This document shows positions 44,820 through 53,640 of a stretch of 64,000 nt of DNA, piece by piece. The notes under the pieces were generated by a model that saw only the letters and a program-made list of their open reading frames with translations, made no database searches and had not been told where the DNA came from. The DNA lies in contig NZ_JANADO010000002.1 of assembly GCF_024199845.1 (NCBI RefSeq), forward strand, positions 124,001-188,000, given 5' to 3'. Source of the DNA: Bradyrhizobium sp. CCGB12. Lineage in GTDB: Bacteria > Pseudomonadota > Alphaproteobacteria > Rhizobiales > Xanthobacteraceae. The stretch's first letter is position 1, and each line of letters opens with the position of its first letter. A program made the position numbers and the translations under genes.

Positions 44820-45623
44820 GTGGGCAAGTCGGATAAAATCGATATGACAGGGAAGCAGAACAACTCGGTCGTGCGCTACGCGCCGATGCACGACCAGATC
44901 CTGCCTCATCTGCGCAAGGACATCATCGAGAACCGGTGGAAGTCCGGCGAGCGACTGTCAGAGCCCCTGCTCTGCAAGGAGTTCGGCGTTTCCCGCACTC
45001 CGTTGCGGCAGGCACTGACGACCTTGGAATTGGAAGGTCTTGTCCGCCTCATTCCGCACGTCGGGGCAGTTGTTACGGACCCAGACGAGGCAGAGGTCGG
45101 CGAGCACATGGAAGTCCTGATTGCTCTCGAACAGCTTGCAGCGACGCGCGTAGCCGAGGCCGGTAGGCCCGAAGTGCTGCGCGAGATTCAGCGGATACAA
45201 CGTGAGATGAATTCCGCCGCCAAAACCGGAGACGCCGCGCGCTACTATACGCTGAACGACGCGTTTCACCTCGCAATCGTGCACGGCACCGGCAACCGGT
45301 CGCTTATGGATTTGCATGAAAAAGTGATGTGGCACGTCCATCGCGAGCGCTATCGCGTCAATTTCGGCGAATCGGTCACCTCAGACAGCGCGAGCAGCCA
45401 CACCGATCTCTTGCAGGCCATCCTGAAAGGCCAGACGGAAGCTGCCGGCCTTGCGATGCGCGAGCATCTGGAGCACGTCGGCCGCCTGATGCTGGCGCAC
45501 CGTCAGGCGCAAGGCGCGGCGGCGAAGCCGGTCAAGGGGCAAACATCCGCAACCAAGCGCGGTGCTCGCGGCAAGCCGGCGCCACGTTCCGTGCTGCGCG
45601 CCAATCGAGAGGATACGATCTAA
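44820..45623 (+). CDS. GntR-family (FCD) transcriptional regulator
   Basis: A 267-residue regulator. I place the start at GTG 44820 because AGGGAGG lies just upstream; ATG 44844 is the alternative. The winged helix spans ~25-90: MHDQILPHLRKDIIENRWKS, GERLSEPLLCKEFGVSRTPL, RQALTTLELEGLVRLIPHVG. The FCD ligand domain follows with metal/ligand-binding-type His residues (DAFHLAIVHGTGNRSL, SHTDLLQAILKG, REHLEHVGRLML). It has a basic disordered tail. It is divergent from coxL over a palindromic operator and one base overlaps the next ATG. It probably represses the catabolic operons until an aromatic intermediate binds. Confidence 0.88.
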   Translation: MGKSDKIDMTGKQNNSVVRYAPMHDQILPHLRKDIIENRWKSGERLSEPLLCKEFGVSRTPLRQALTTLELEGLVRLIPHVGAVVTDPDEAEVGEHMEVLIALEQLAATRVAEAGRPEVLREIQRIQREMNSAAKTGDAARYYTLNDAFHLAIVHGTGNRSLMDLHEKVMWHVHRERYRVNFGESVTSDSASSHTDLLQAILKGQTEAAGLAMREHLEHVGRLMLAHRQAQGAAAKPVKGQTSATKRGARGKPAPRSVLRANREDTI

Positions 45624-46441
45624 TGCTTAGAGTGGCGTCCAAACCTCCGCGGCTGGTGTTCATCGGCTGGGGCGCGATCAATTCGCGCGTCGGCGCCCTG
45701 CTGAAGCAGCGCGAAACACCAGTGGAGATTGCCGCCATCGCGACGATGGATACGCCACGGGCGCGCGCCGAGCTGCCGCCCGGCGTTGCATTTCTCGGCT
45801 CACCGGACGAACTTGCGGCCATCAGGCCCGACCTCGTGATCGAGGCGGCCGGCCGCGCTGCCATTTCGCAGTGGGCGCCCGCTGCGCTCGCCGCCAGTCC
45901 CGCCATGATCACGGCGTCCACCAGCGCCTTCAGCGACGACGGTCTGCTCTCCTGGCTAAACGACCTAGCCGAGCAACACGGCAGCCGGATCGAGCTGCCG
46001 TCGGGCGCGATCGGCGGCATTGATGCGCTCGCGAGCGCCGCCGTGCTGGGAATCGACGACGTCGTTCATCAGATCGTCAAGCCGCCCCGCGCCTGGATCA
46101 ATACTCCGGCGGAACGGCTCGTTGCCCTCGATACCATGGGCGAACGGACGGTGTTTTTCACCGGAACGGCGCGGCAGGCGGCCGCGACCTATCCGCAAAA
46201 CGCCAACGCGACGGTGGTCACCTCGCTCGCCGGAATCGGGCTTGATCAAACGCGCGTCGAACTGATCGCAGATCCGGCCTCGACGATGAACGGTCACCGC
46301 ATCATCGCCAGCGGCGCGTTCGGCCGCATGGATATCACACTCGAGAACAAGCCGCTCGCGACCAACCCGAAATCATCTGAGCTGACCGCGCTTAGCCTGG
46401 TTCGTCTGATCGAACATCGTGCCAGGCGCATCATCGTATAA
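45623..46441 (+). CDS. L-aspartate dehydrogenase-like protein (NadX family)
   Basis: A 272-residue NAD(P)-dependent enzyme from ATG 45623, overlapping the gntR stop by one base. The Rossmann start is RLVFIGWGAINSRVGALLKQ. 'DLVIEAAGRAAISQWAPAAL' and 'ELPSGAIGGIDALASAAVLG' match the NadX/aspartate dehydrogenase domain. The C-terminal part includes 'TVVTSLAGIGLDQTRVELIA' and 'NPKSSELTALSLVRLI'. NadX oxidises L-aspartate to iminoaspartate. In a catabolic cluster it may instead handle an imino or amino intermediate from a nitrogen-containing ring. Exact substrate unknown. Confidence 0.8.
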   Translation: MLRVASKPPRLVFIGWGAINSRVGALLKQRETPVEIAAIATMDTPRARAELPPGVAFLGSPDELAAIRPDLVIEAAGRAAISQWAPAALAASPAMITASTSAFSDDGLLSWLNDLAEQHGSRIELPSGAIGGIDALASAAVLGIDDVVHQIVKPPRAWINTPAERLVALDTMGERTVFFTGTARQAAATYPQNANATVVTSLAGIGLDQTRVELIADPASTMNGHRIIASGAFGRMDITLENKPLATNPKSSELTALSLVRLIEHRARRIIV

Positions 46442-46455
46442 GGCCTCAGTAATCA

Positions 46456-47364
46456 ATGGACCGAACACGCCCTGGCATTCCGAACGAGTTGCGCGAGCTG
46501 ATGGCCGAGATCGGCCCCCAGTGGTCTCCGGCCAAGTATGTCAAGCTGATGCTCGAAAAATTCAGCGAGATACATCGGCCAGCGTCAACGGAAGACATCG
46601 ATGTCAGGATGGACCTCCCCTACGGCACGCATCCGCGCCAAAGATTCGACATCTATCTGCCCGCCGGCTCAGACGAGAGCCGCGCGGCGGTTCTGTTTGC
46701 GCACGGCGGCGCCTTCCTCGACGGTCATCGCAACCGGACCGACGAAATCTATGCCAACGTCCTACGATATTTCGCGCGCAATGGTGTCGTTGGGATCAAT
46801 ATCGGATACCGCTTGGCCGACGACACCCTCTATCCCGGCGCGACTGAGGATGTCGCCGCAGTGGTTGCCTGGGCGCACGAGCACGCCAGCGAGATCGGAA
46901 TAGATCGCAATCGCATCTTCCTCATGGGGCACTCCGCAGGTGCGGCGCATACCGGCAGCTATGCCTATGACAAACGGCATCACCCGGCTGCCGGACCGGG
47001 ATTGGCTGGACATCTCGTCATCAGTGGCAGGGTGCGGGCCGAAACGCGGGTCGAGAATCCCAATGCGAAGAAGGTTGTCAGCTACTACGGGACGGACAAC
47101 ACCGATGCATTGGCCGATTTTTCCCCGGTGTCGCATATCGACGAGAGCAGCGTTCCCACTTTTGTCGCCTGGGCCGAGTTCGAGAATCCACTGATCGATG
47201 TGCACTGCGCCGAGCTGTGCTTTCGCCTCGCGGTGGCAAAGCGTCGTTCACCGCCGTCGATGTGGTTGCGGGGGCACAATCATACGTCCTCGATCGGGCA
47301 CATCAACACGGCCGAAGATGAGCTGGGGCTCGCTATGCTCGACTTCATCTCCCATCCGCGGTGA
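46456..47364 (+). CDS. Alpha/beta-hydrolase (HSL/carboxylesterase-like)
   Basis: A 302-residue hydrolase. The oxyanion-hole motif is LFAHGGAFLDG (HGG), the nucleophile elbow is LMGHSAGAAH (GHSAG), and the catalytic acid and His are likely in the late part (LRGHNHTSSIGHIN). Unlike simple esterases it has an N-terminal ~65-residue cap (YGTHPRQRFDIYLPAGSDES). Its place after gntR and nadX (14-bp gap) suggests it opens a lactone, ester or formamide in the pathway; kynurenine-formamidase-like hydrolases share this fold. Convergent with the AraC gene, only 1 bp apart. Confidence 0.82.
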   Translation: MDRTRPGIPNELRELMAEIGPQWSPAKYVKLMLEKFSEIHRPASTEDIDVRMDLPYGTHPRQRFDIYLPAGSDESRAAVLFAHGGAFLDGHRNRTDEIYANVLRYFARNGVVGINIGYRLADDTLYPGATEDVAAVVAWAHEHASEIGIDRNRIFLMGHSAGAAHTGSYAYDKRHHPAAGPGLAGHLVISGRVRAETRVENPNAKKVVSYYGTDNTDALADFSPVSHIDESSVPTFVAWAEFENPLIDVHCAELCFRLAVAKRRSPPSMWLRGHNHTSSIGHINTAEDELGLAMLDFISHPR

Positions 47365-47365
47365 T

Positions 47366-48148
47366 TTAGTCCCGCGAGAGATAGCGCCCCGGCGTCACAC
47401 CGTAGGCGGCTCTGAACATCGAGATGAAAGCGCTCGGCTCGCCGAAGCCGAGCTGATCGGAGATCCGGCTCACTGGCGTTCGGGCTGACAGCAATTCGAG
47501 CGCCTTCAGGAGCTTGGCCTGACGCCTGAAGCTTCGCAGCGACAGCCCGGTCTCGGTCTTGAACTGCCGCTGCAATGTGCGCGTCGACATGTGGAGAGAA
47601 CCCGATAATTCGTGTATGTCCGGGGTTTCCGCGGGCCGCTCCAGAATCTCCATCGCCACTCCTCGAAGCGACGCCGAGGTTGGAATGGGAAGATTAAGCG
47701 GTAACGCACGCGAAGCCGCGATCTGGTCGAGCATCACGTCTATCAGGCGGCCGTCGGGCCCCGCTTCTGCGTAATCGCGCGGACGTGCGACGATCGCTGA
47801 CAGCAACTCCCGCATCAGCGGGTTGATCTGGACCACGGTCGTACGATCCGGCAACTCCGGGTAAGCGCTTGCTTCGATGTAAAGCGTTCGCAGACGAGTC
47901 GATGCAAGATGTCGGGTCTCATGCAAGGTATGCGCCGGAACCCACACGCCCCGCTCGGGCGGCGCCACAAAGGTCGCGCCTTCCGCCACCACGGCGATCG
48001 ATCCAGAGGTCACGGCCAGGAGCTGGGCACGATCATGCTTGTGCAGAGGACGCCCTCCGCCACGTTTGAGATCCAGCACATACGCCACCACCCGGCGCGC
48101 CGACTCTCCATCCGGCGGGATCAAGACGTCAGGATGAATATGGCTCAT
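47366..48148 (-). CDS. AraC-family transcriptional regulator with cupin sensor
   Basis: A 260-residue regulator. The N-terminal cupin has KHDRAQLLAVTSGSIAVVAE and WVPAHTLHETRH. The C-terminal AraC double helix-turn-helix spans ~165-258: LSGSLHMSTRTLQRQFKTET, LSLRSFRRQAKLLKALELLS, then VSRISDQLGFGEPSAFISMF ending YGVTPGRYL. It is divergent from the dioxygenase gene across a 112-bp gap and probably activates the dioxygenase/aldehyde dehydrogenase pair. The ligand is unknown. Confidence 0.9.
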   Translation of the reverse strand: MSHIHPDVLIPPDGESARRVVAYVLDLKRGGGRPLHKHDRAQLLAVTSGSIAVVAEGATFVAPPERGVWVPAHTLHETRHLASTRLRTLYIEASAYPELPDRTTVVQINPLMRELLSAIVARPRDYAEAGPDGRLIDVMLDQIAASRALPLNLPIPTSASLRGVAMEILERPAETPDIHELSGSLHMSTRTLQRQFKTETGLSLRSFRRQAKLLKALELLSARTPVSRISDQLGFGEPSAFISMFRAAYGVTPGRYLSRD

Positions 48149-48260
48149 GCTTTCTGTCGTTTCATAACAATTATCTGACAGAATAGCGCTAACGCGCCGC
48201 GTGGCAAGCCGCGTAATTTCGGGGAAGAGAAGCAGTCCACCTACTCAGGAGGAACACCCC

Positions 48261-49319
48261 ATGATGTCCACGGTTGTTGGCGGCGCCATGCTGCCCCACG
48301 CGCCTCAATTCTTCACCATGCCCGACACCGAAGACAAGACGGTGGTCGAGAAAGTAAGGCAGGTCGCCGCCGATCTCGGCGAGAAGCTCAAGGCGCTGAA
48401 GCCGGATCTCTGGATCATCTTCTCGAATGATCATGCCGAGCAGTTCTTCCACAACGCGGCGCCGCCCTTCACGGTGCATGTCGGCGGCGAGGCCAGCGGC
48501 GAATTCGCCGGTCGCAAGTTCCACTGGAAGGTCCCGAGCGAGATTGGCTTCGAGCTCGTCCGGCAGCTTTATCGCCAGAACTTCGATCCCGCCTTCACCA
48601 GCACCGCCAAGATCGACTACGCGATTGGCATTCCCCTCACCCATCTCGGGCTGACGGAGCCGGTGCTTCCGATTTACGTCAACGCTTACCTGCCGCCGCA
48701 GCCAACGATGGAGCGTTGCTATGCCTTCGGCCAGGCCGTGGCGCGCACCGTGACGGCGATGGGCCTCAAGACCGTCGTGCTCTCGAGCGGCGGCATGTCG
48801 CATTTTCCTGGAACGGACCGCTACTCGAATCCGGAGCTCAGCTGGGACAACAAGGTTCTGGACAAGCTCGCCATCGGCAACCTCAAGTCACTGATTGGCT
48901 ATGATGAGGTGGAGCTCGATGACACGGGCAATATCGAACTCCGATGCTGGGCCTGCGCGGCCGGCGCGTTGGGCGAGCGCAAGCCCGACGTGCTCTCGAT
49001 GGACCCGAGTTGGCATCACAACTATGCATCGCTGGGCTGGTACAGCCCGCAGGCAGCTTCGCGCGAAGCGCACTATCCCTCGATCAGGCCGGAGCTCGTC
49101 GAACTGACGTCGGCGCTTCATGCGCTCGCACATGAGCCCGAGAGCCGCACCCAGTTCGTCAAGGATGCCGCCGCCTACGCGGACAAGTACAAGCTCGCCA
49201 GCGAGCAGCGGCAGGCGCTGATCGCGCTTGATCTCCCGACGCTGACGAAGATGGGCACGCATCCCCTGGTGCCGTTCCTCGCCAACATGCACATCCAGCG
49301 CATGCGTGCTGCCCGCTAA
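48261..49319 (+). CDS. Class III extradiol ring-cleavage dioxygenase (LigB-LigA fusion, gallate-type)
   Basis: A 352-residue non-heme iron dioxygenase that would open a catechol-type ring. AGGAGG precedes ATG 48261. LigB-type iron ligands are visible as His13 (MLPHAPQ) and His58 (FSNDHAEQFF); VVLSSGGMSHFPG is the conserved active-site strand. The last ~60 residues (YADKYKLASEQRQALIALDL, then PTLTKMGTHPLVPFLANM) are a LigA-like domain fused to the same chain, as in gallate dioxygenases, whereas protocatechuate 4,5-dioxygenase has separate subunits. The aldehyde dehydrogenase follows by 19 bp. Substrate unresolved. Confidence 0.85.
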   Translation: MMSTVVGGAMLPHAPQFFTMPDTEDKTVVEKVRQVAADLGEKLKALKPDLWIIFSNDHAEQFFHNAAPPFTVHVGGEASGEFAGRKFHWKVPSEIGFELVRQLYRQNFDPAFTSTAKIDYAIGIPLTHLGLTEPVLPIYVNAYLPPQPTMERCYAFGQAVARTVTAMGLKTVVLSSGGMSHFPGTDRYSNPELSWDNKVLDKLAIGNLKSLIGYDEVELDDTGNIELRCWACAAGALGERKPDVLSMDPSWHHNYASLGWYSPQAASREAHYPSIRPELVELTSALHALAHEPESRTQFVKDAAAYADKYKLASEQRQALIALDLPTLTKMGTHPLVPFLANMHIQRMRAAR

Positions 49320-49338
49320 CGCAAGACGGACCCGCCCC

Positions 49339-50766
49339 ATGATCTCGCCTCTCTACGCCAGCTTCATCGATGGAAACATCGCTGAGGACGCGCGAAATGT
49401 GTTCGACCTAATTGCGCCCCAGGACGGCAAGATTGTCGGGCGGATCGCAGAGGCGGGACAGCCCGGCGTCGACAAGGCAGTGGCGGCGGCAAGCGCCGCC
49501 TTTGCCGGGCACCGGAAGCAGCCGACCCATGTTCGCATCGGCTGGCTCAAGGCGGCGGCAAAGGCCTTGCTGCAGACCAGCGACGACATCGCCGCCATCA
49601 TATGCACGGATGTGGGCAAGCCGATCCGGATGGCCTCCTTCGAAGTCCGCCGTGGCGCGGAATTTCTCGAAGCCACAGCGGCCGCGCTGACGCAGTTCGG
49701 CGGCGAGACCGTACCGCTGGATGTGACACCTGCAGGCGCGAACCATTTCGGTTTCGTGCGCCACATCCCCTATGGCGTAGTTGCCGGCATCACACCGTTC
49801 AACGCTCCAGTCAACCTGCTCGTCCAGAAGGTCGCGCCGGCCATCGCAGCCGGAAACGCCATCGTGGTCAAGCCGGCTCCCGCCGGGACGCGCACCGCTC
49901 TGAAGCTTGCACAGCTGTTCCTGGATGCTGGCTGGCCTGAAAACCTTTTCACCGTCGTCACTGGTGACAAGGAGACGGCCGCGGCCTTGGCCGCACACGA
50001 AGGCGTCCGCGCGGTCTCCTTCACGGGCAGCACTAGCGGCGGTGAAGCGCTGGCACGAGCGGCAGGTGCAAAGAAATTTCTCGCAGAGCTCGGATCCAAC
50101 GCCGCCAATATCGTGCTTGATGATGCGGACGTCACGGTCGCAGCGAAGAAGATCGCCTCCGCGGCCTTCGAGGCGAGCGGACAGCAATGCATCTCCGCCC
50201 AGCGCATTCTCGTCGCAAGATCCCGCCTTGGAGAGTTTCTGGACGCTTTTGTTCAGGCCGCAAAGTCGCTCAAGGTGGGAGAAGCTACCGAGCCGACGAC
50301 GGATGTCGGGCCGATGGTCAGCGCTGCGGCCGCCGAACGCGTGACGGTAATGTGTGCCGACGCGATCGCGCATGGCGCCCGCTACGCGCTTGAACCGACA
50401 CGGAAAGGCGCCGTTGTGTCTCCGGGGATTCTGGTCGATGTATCCAGCAACGCTCGCTTATGGCGTGAAGAGGTCTTCGGTCCTGTCGCGGTCGTTGCGT
50501 CATTCGAACAGATCGACGAAGCCCTCGCACTCGCCAATGATTCACCATTTGGCCTGCAGGGGGCGGTCTTCACGCGAGATCTCGGTGCAGTCCTGCGGTT
50601 TGCCGACGATTTCGATGTCGGCGCGCTCTGGATCAACGAAGCCACACGCTTTCGTCTCGACAATTATCCATTCGGAGGCGTCAAGCAAAGCGGCGTCGGG
50701 CGAGAGGGCGTGCGTCATGCGATCGAGGAACTCTCCCAGCTTAGATTTGTCGGCATGACAATTTGA
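49339..50766 (+). CDS. NAD-dependent aldehyde dehydrogenase
   Basis: A 475-residue ALDH-superfamily enzyme from ATG 49339. Catalytic Glu250 lies in FLAELGSNA and Cys284 in SGQQCIS. The cofactor loop is AVSFTGSTSGGEAL, and the C-terminus has NYPFGGVKQSGVGREG. Length matches the non-phosphorylating class. Residues TPFNAPVNLLVQKVAPAIAA are also typical. Last gene of the dioxygenase operon, it would oxidise a semialdehyde from ring cleavage to the acid. It ends only 39 bp before the right boundary repeat. Confidence 0.9.
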   Translation: MISPLYASFIDGNIAEDARNVFDLIAPQDGKIVGRIAEAGQPGVDKAVAAASAAFAGHRKQPTHVRIGWLKAAAKALLQTSDDIAAIICTDVGKPIRMASFEVRRGAEFLEATAAALTQFGGETVPLDVTPAGANHFGFVRHIPYGVVAGITPFNAPVNLLVQKVAPAIAAGNAIVVKPAPAGTRTALKLAQLFLDAGWPENLFTVVTGDKETAAALAAHEGVRAVSFTGSTSGGEALARAAGAKKFLAELGSNAANIVLDDADVTVAAKKIASAAFEASGQQCISAQRILVARSRLGEFLDAFVQAAKSLKVGEATEPTTDVGPMVSAAAAERVTVMCADAIAHGARYALEPTRKGAVVSPGILVDVSSNARLWREEVFGPVAVVASFEQIDEALALANDSPFGLQGAVFTRDLGAVLRFADDFDVGALWINEATRFRLDNYPFGGVKQSGVGREGVRHAIEELSQLRFVGMTI

Positions 50767-50805
50767 GAGGCCGGTTCGTTCCCCCGGCGAGGTCAGGCAT
50801 CGTGT

Positions 50806-50860
50806 ACTGATAAGCTTTTGTTAGAAACCTTATCAGTCTGCGAACAGACTCCGCTTTTGG
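50806..50860. repeat. Right boundary repeat of catabolic cassette
   Basis: A 32-bp palindrome at 50806-50837 (ACTGATAAG-N14-CTTATCAGT), six bases, then AACAGACTCCGCTT. It copies the layout and orientation of the site at 35671-35721. On the minus strand the site is read as the end of an open frame, LKRYQKRSLFAD, closed by a double stop (TGATAA) inside the palindrome, so it may overlap the 3' end of an old gene. Confidence 0.7.
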
Positions 50861-51126
50861 TAGCGTTTCAGCTTTCCGGGCTCAGGCGTAGCTTTGGTGG
50901 CGTCAGCGATGTCTTGATCGCTCGCCTTTTCATCGGATTTTCAGGGCTGCAAACTCAGGCGACGCTAGCGCTCATTTAATCTCTTGGACCGGCGCCCGAT
51001 GATTCTGATTATAGGTCAACTGCAACAGACTCAATCTGTATGTGGGAAACCCCCATCTGAAAGTCATCAACAGCCTTGGCCGCTCGGGAGTTCAGATGGC
51101 GCCCCAACGGGACGGTAGCCGAGAGG

Positions 51127-51544
51127 TTAGATCTCGGTCGTTCCCGCCTCGTGGCCAAGCTTCTGAGCGATAGTGACGTAGTCCGCCGCGCGCTCGATGG
51201 AGCGGACCACTGACGCAAATGCTTTCGATTTCTGTTTCGCCTGTCGTGACGCCTCAAGCGTACGCTTATCAACGAAAGTCACGTCGGCATAGGCGGCCAG
51301 ACAACCCAGGTGCCGATCGGCAAGTTCGCTGCCGTCCCACTCCTTGGTGTCAGGGTGATAGCGTGCGATGGCCCCGCCGATGACGCCGGAGGGTATCGCT
51401 AAGCGCCGTTTCGAGGAAGCGTGCCCGCTTTTGGCGCGCGTGGTCCTTGGCCGCCGCGTCGGTTGCGGCTGCACCTAGATGCGCTGAGTCGAACGAAATG
51501 AATCTCGGTCGTACCAGCAGAGATTCGGAACCTATTCCAGCCAC
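51127..51544 (-). pseudogene. PIN-like protein remnant, frameshifted
   Basis: The first part, from ~51544, reads LLVRPRFISFDSAHLGAAAT then a basic helix. The frame shifts near 51420 and continues as IPSGVIGGAIARYHPDTKEW, AAYADVTFVDKRTLEASRQA to the stop at 51127. 'FIS(F/Y)D.AHLG' and 'YADVTFVDKRT' recall PIN-like hypothetical nucleases of genomic islands. The middle of the protein appears deleted. It lies 4 bp downstream of the helical-repeat gene on the same strand. Confidence 0.45.
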
Positions 51545-51548
51545 GTGG

Positions 51549-53640
51549 CTAGCCGGACGCTACTAGTTTCTTGTAAAGATCGAGCATTCCTGGAAGCGTA
51601 CGGCGGACTTTCTCCGTGCAACGGATCGCCTCCGCGCGCAGACCAAGATCTGCCAGATTCTCAATCAACGTTTTGAGCTTGTCATCAAGGTCGAAGTTCG
51701 GCGCGCTCGATTCCAGCATCCTTTCAAGGAGCGAAGCGGCCCCAGCGGGATCCGTGTCGACGAGCCGCGCGAGTTCCTCAACCATCTTATCGCTGGCGTA
51801 ATCTGTGTGGACATATGGCACCACCGCCGCCAGCAACGGCCTGGTGCGGCCGTCCAGTTTCTTGATGTAGGGGCTAAGGCGACTTAAGCGCGCCATAAAG
51901 TGTTCAGATATCGTGCCGCGCTCCTTGAGCCACGTCAGACATCGCTCCCAGAAGACGAGCACTCGTTCTACCTGTGCGTCTGTAAGTTCGTCACGACGAA
52001 CCTGCCAAAATAGGTCGGCCAGAGCTTCAACGTCTTCGACGCCCGCTGCAAAAATCGTCTGGACGATCGGTGAGTCAAGTTGCTCGTCACCCCACAAATA
52101 GGCCAAGCCGACCCACTCGATGACGCGTTCTCGCCCATTCTTATCCTCGAGCTTTGCCGCGAGCGCTTCCGCAAATATCTTGTGGCCGGCGAGAAGCTGA
52201 TAAATCGGACGATTAGGACCAGCATAAGCCAAGCCACCAATCGCTACCTTGAAATTACTTGGATAGTCGCGCGCGGGAAACATCTGCGCCACATTGGCCG
52301 TGAGCCAATCTAGGCTCAAGTAGTGAAGGTTGCCGATGTAGGATGCCGAAAGCGTCGAAAACTCAAAATTTCCGTCTCGGCACTTTGCCAGCTCCGCATC
52401 AAAGGCGCCCCTCATGCTCTCCCAGACCGCACTATGCGACTGTGTTGTCTGGTCTGCAACACGGCAGGCGCGAAGCGCGTGATTGTACATAGCTCCAACC
52501 GCATGACCTTTTTCCGTATTGAGTGCGTGCGTCATCGGATCGGAGAGGCTGAGATCGCCAGACTCGGCTCGGGCTAACATCGTCGTAATAATGGCCCAGC
52601 CTTGGGGGAGAAGCTCACCCGGATAGGCGGTATCGTCGTCGCGTGTTGCGTTCTCCAGAAAACTTGCGATTAGCGATCTCATCCACGCGCGCGTAGGTAT
52701 GAGATCCGCCTTTTCATCCTCTACGACTTTGTCCCAAAAGCCTTCTTCAGCGACCGTCTCTGCGAAAAATCGCATGAGCTTGGGCCATGCTGACTTCCAA
52801 TCGAACTCCGGTTTCGCGTTGTTCGAAGGATCGAACAGCTTCTTGTACCCTTGTATCAAGGCATGCTGGAACGGCACCTTGGCGGCGTGAAAGTCCGAGA
52901 GCAGCGACAGGAACGCGTCAGGCTGGCTCGAAACCGCGTTTTCGAGAGCTGACACTAGGCCACCGAGCGTCGGACCGCGCCAAAAATCGCCTGGCTGGAA
53001 GCTGTTCAATCGCTCGATCAACGAACCATCTTCGGCGAATGCAACCAGCGAGTCAGTCTCATACGGCGCGGGGCCAGGACCCCAACGCGTTTCGTGATAT
53101 GACAGAAAGTCTGGATGCTCGGTGACAGAGCCCGACTCAGGCGCGGCTGTCAGTTCGGCAAACCAAGCGGCCGCTTCGGGCTGGTCCTTGATGGCTGAGA
53201 GCCATTCCCGCTGCGTGAATTTCAGGCGACGTTCCCGATCTTCCCCTTTCGACGGCATGGATAGGTTTCGAATGGCATCGATAACCTTCGTCTTTCCATC
53301 TGGCGATAACTCTGCGAAACGCGACGAGAGAAGGCGATAGAGTTCGTGCCGGTGTCCAGACTGGAACATTGTTGGACTTATCATGGGCTCGAAAACCGGC
53401 TTCAGAACCTCTAAATGTTCGGTAACCGTGTGCAGAGCGATGCGGCGAATGATTTCGGACTCATCGTTCAGAGCCGTCCTCACATATGCGGTCGCATCTA
53501 CAGGCGCTGTCTCAAGCCATCCATTCAGAACGTCGCGCAACCCCTCAACGAAGCGGTTTTCGGGACCGTAGAAGTCTCGGTTCTGCGGGTTTGTTTCGAT
53601 CGCGGGCCGCCAAAGCGCGCTACCGTAACCACGTGCTGCT
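51549..53640 (-). pseudogene. C-terminal part of a large helical-repeat (HEAT-like) protein, 5'-truncated
   Basis: An open frame of nearly 700 codons without a credible start. It is open from the stop at about 53643, and the first possible start is a TTG at 53540 inside homologous-looking sequence (NRDFYGPENRFVEGLRDVLN). The chain is a long array of paired helices (DESEIIRRIALHTVTEHLEV, GLRAEAIRCTEKVRRTLPGM), with Trp/Pro motifs such as SYHETRWGPGPAPYETDSL. Such tails occur on large STAND-type or other multi-domain defence proteins, whose N-terminal nuclease and ATPase would be missing here. That identification is a guess; the truncation is clear. Confidence 0.55.
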
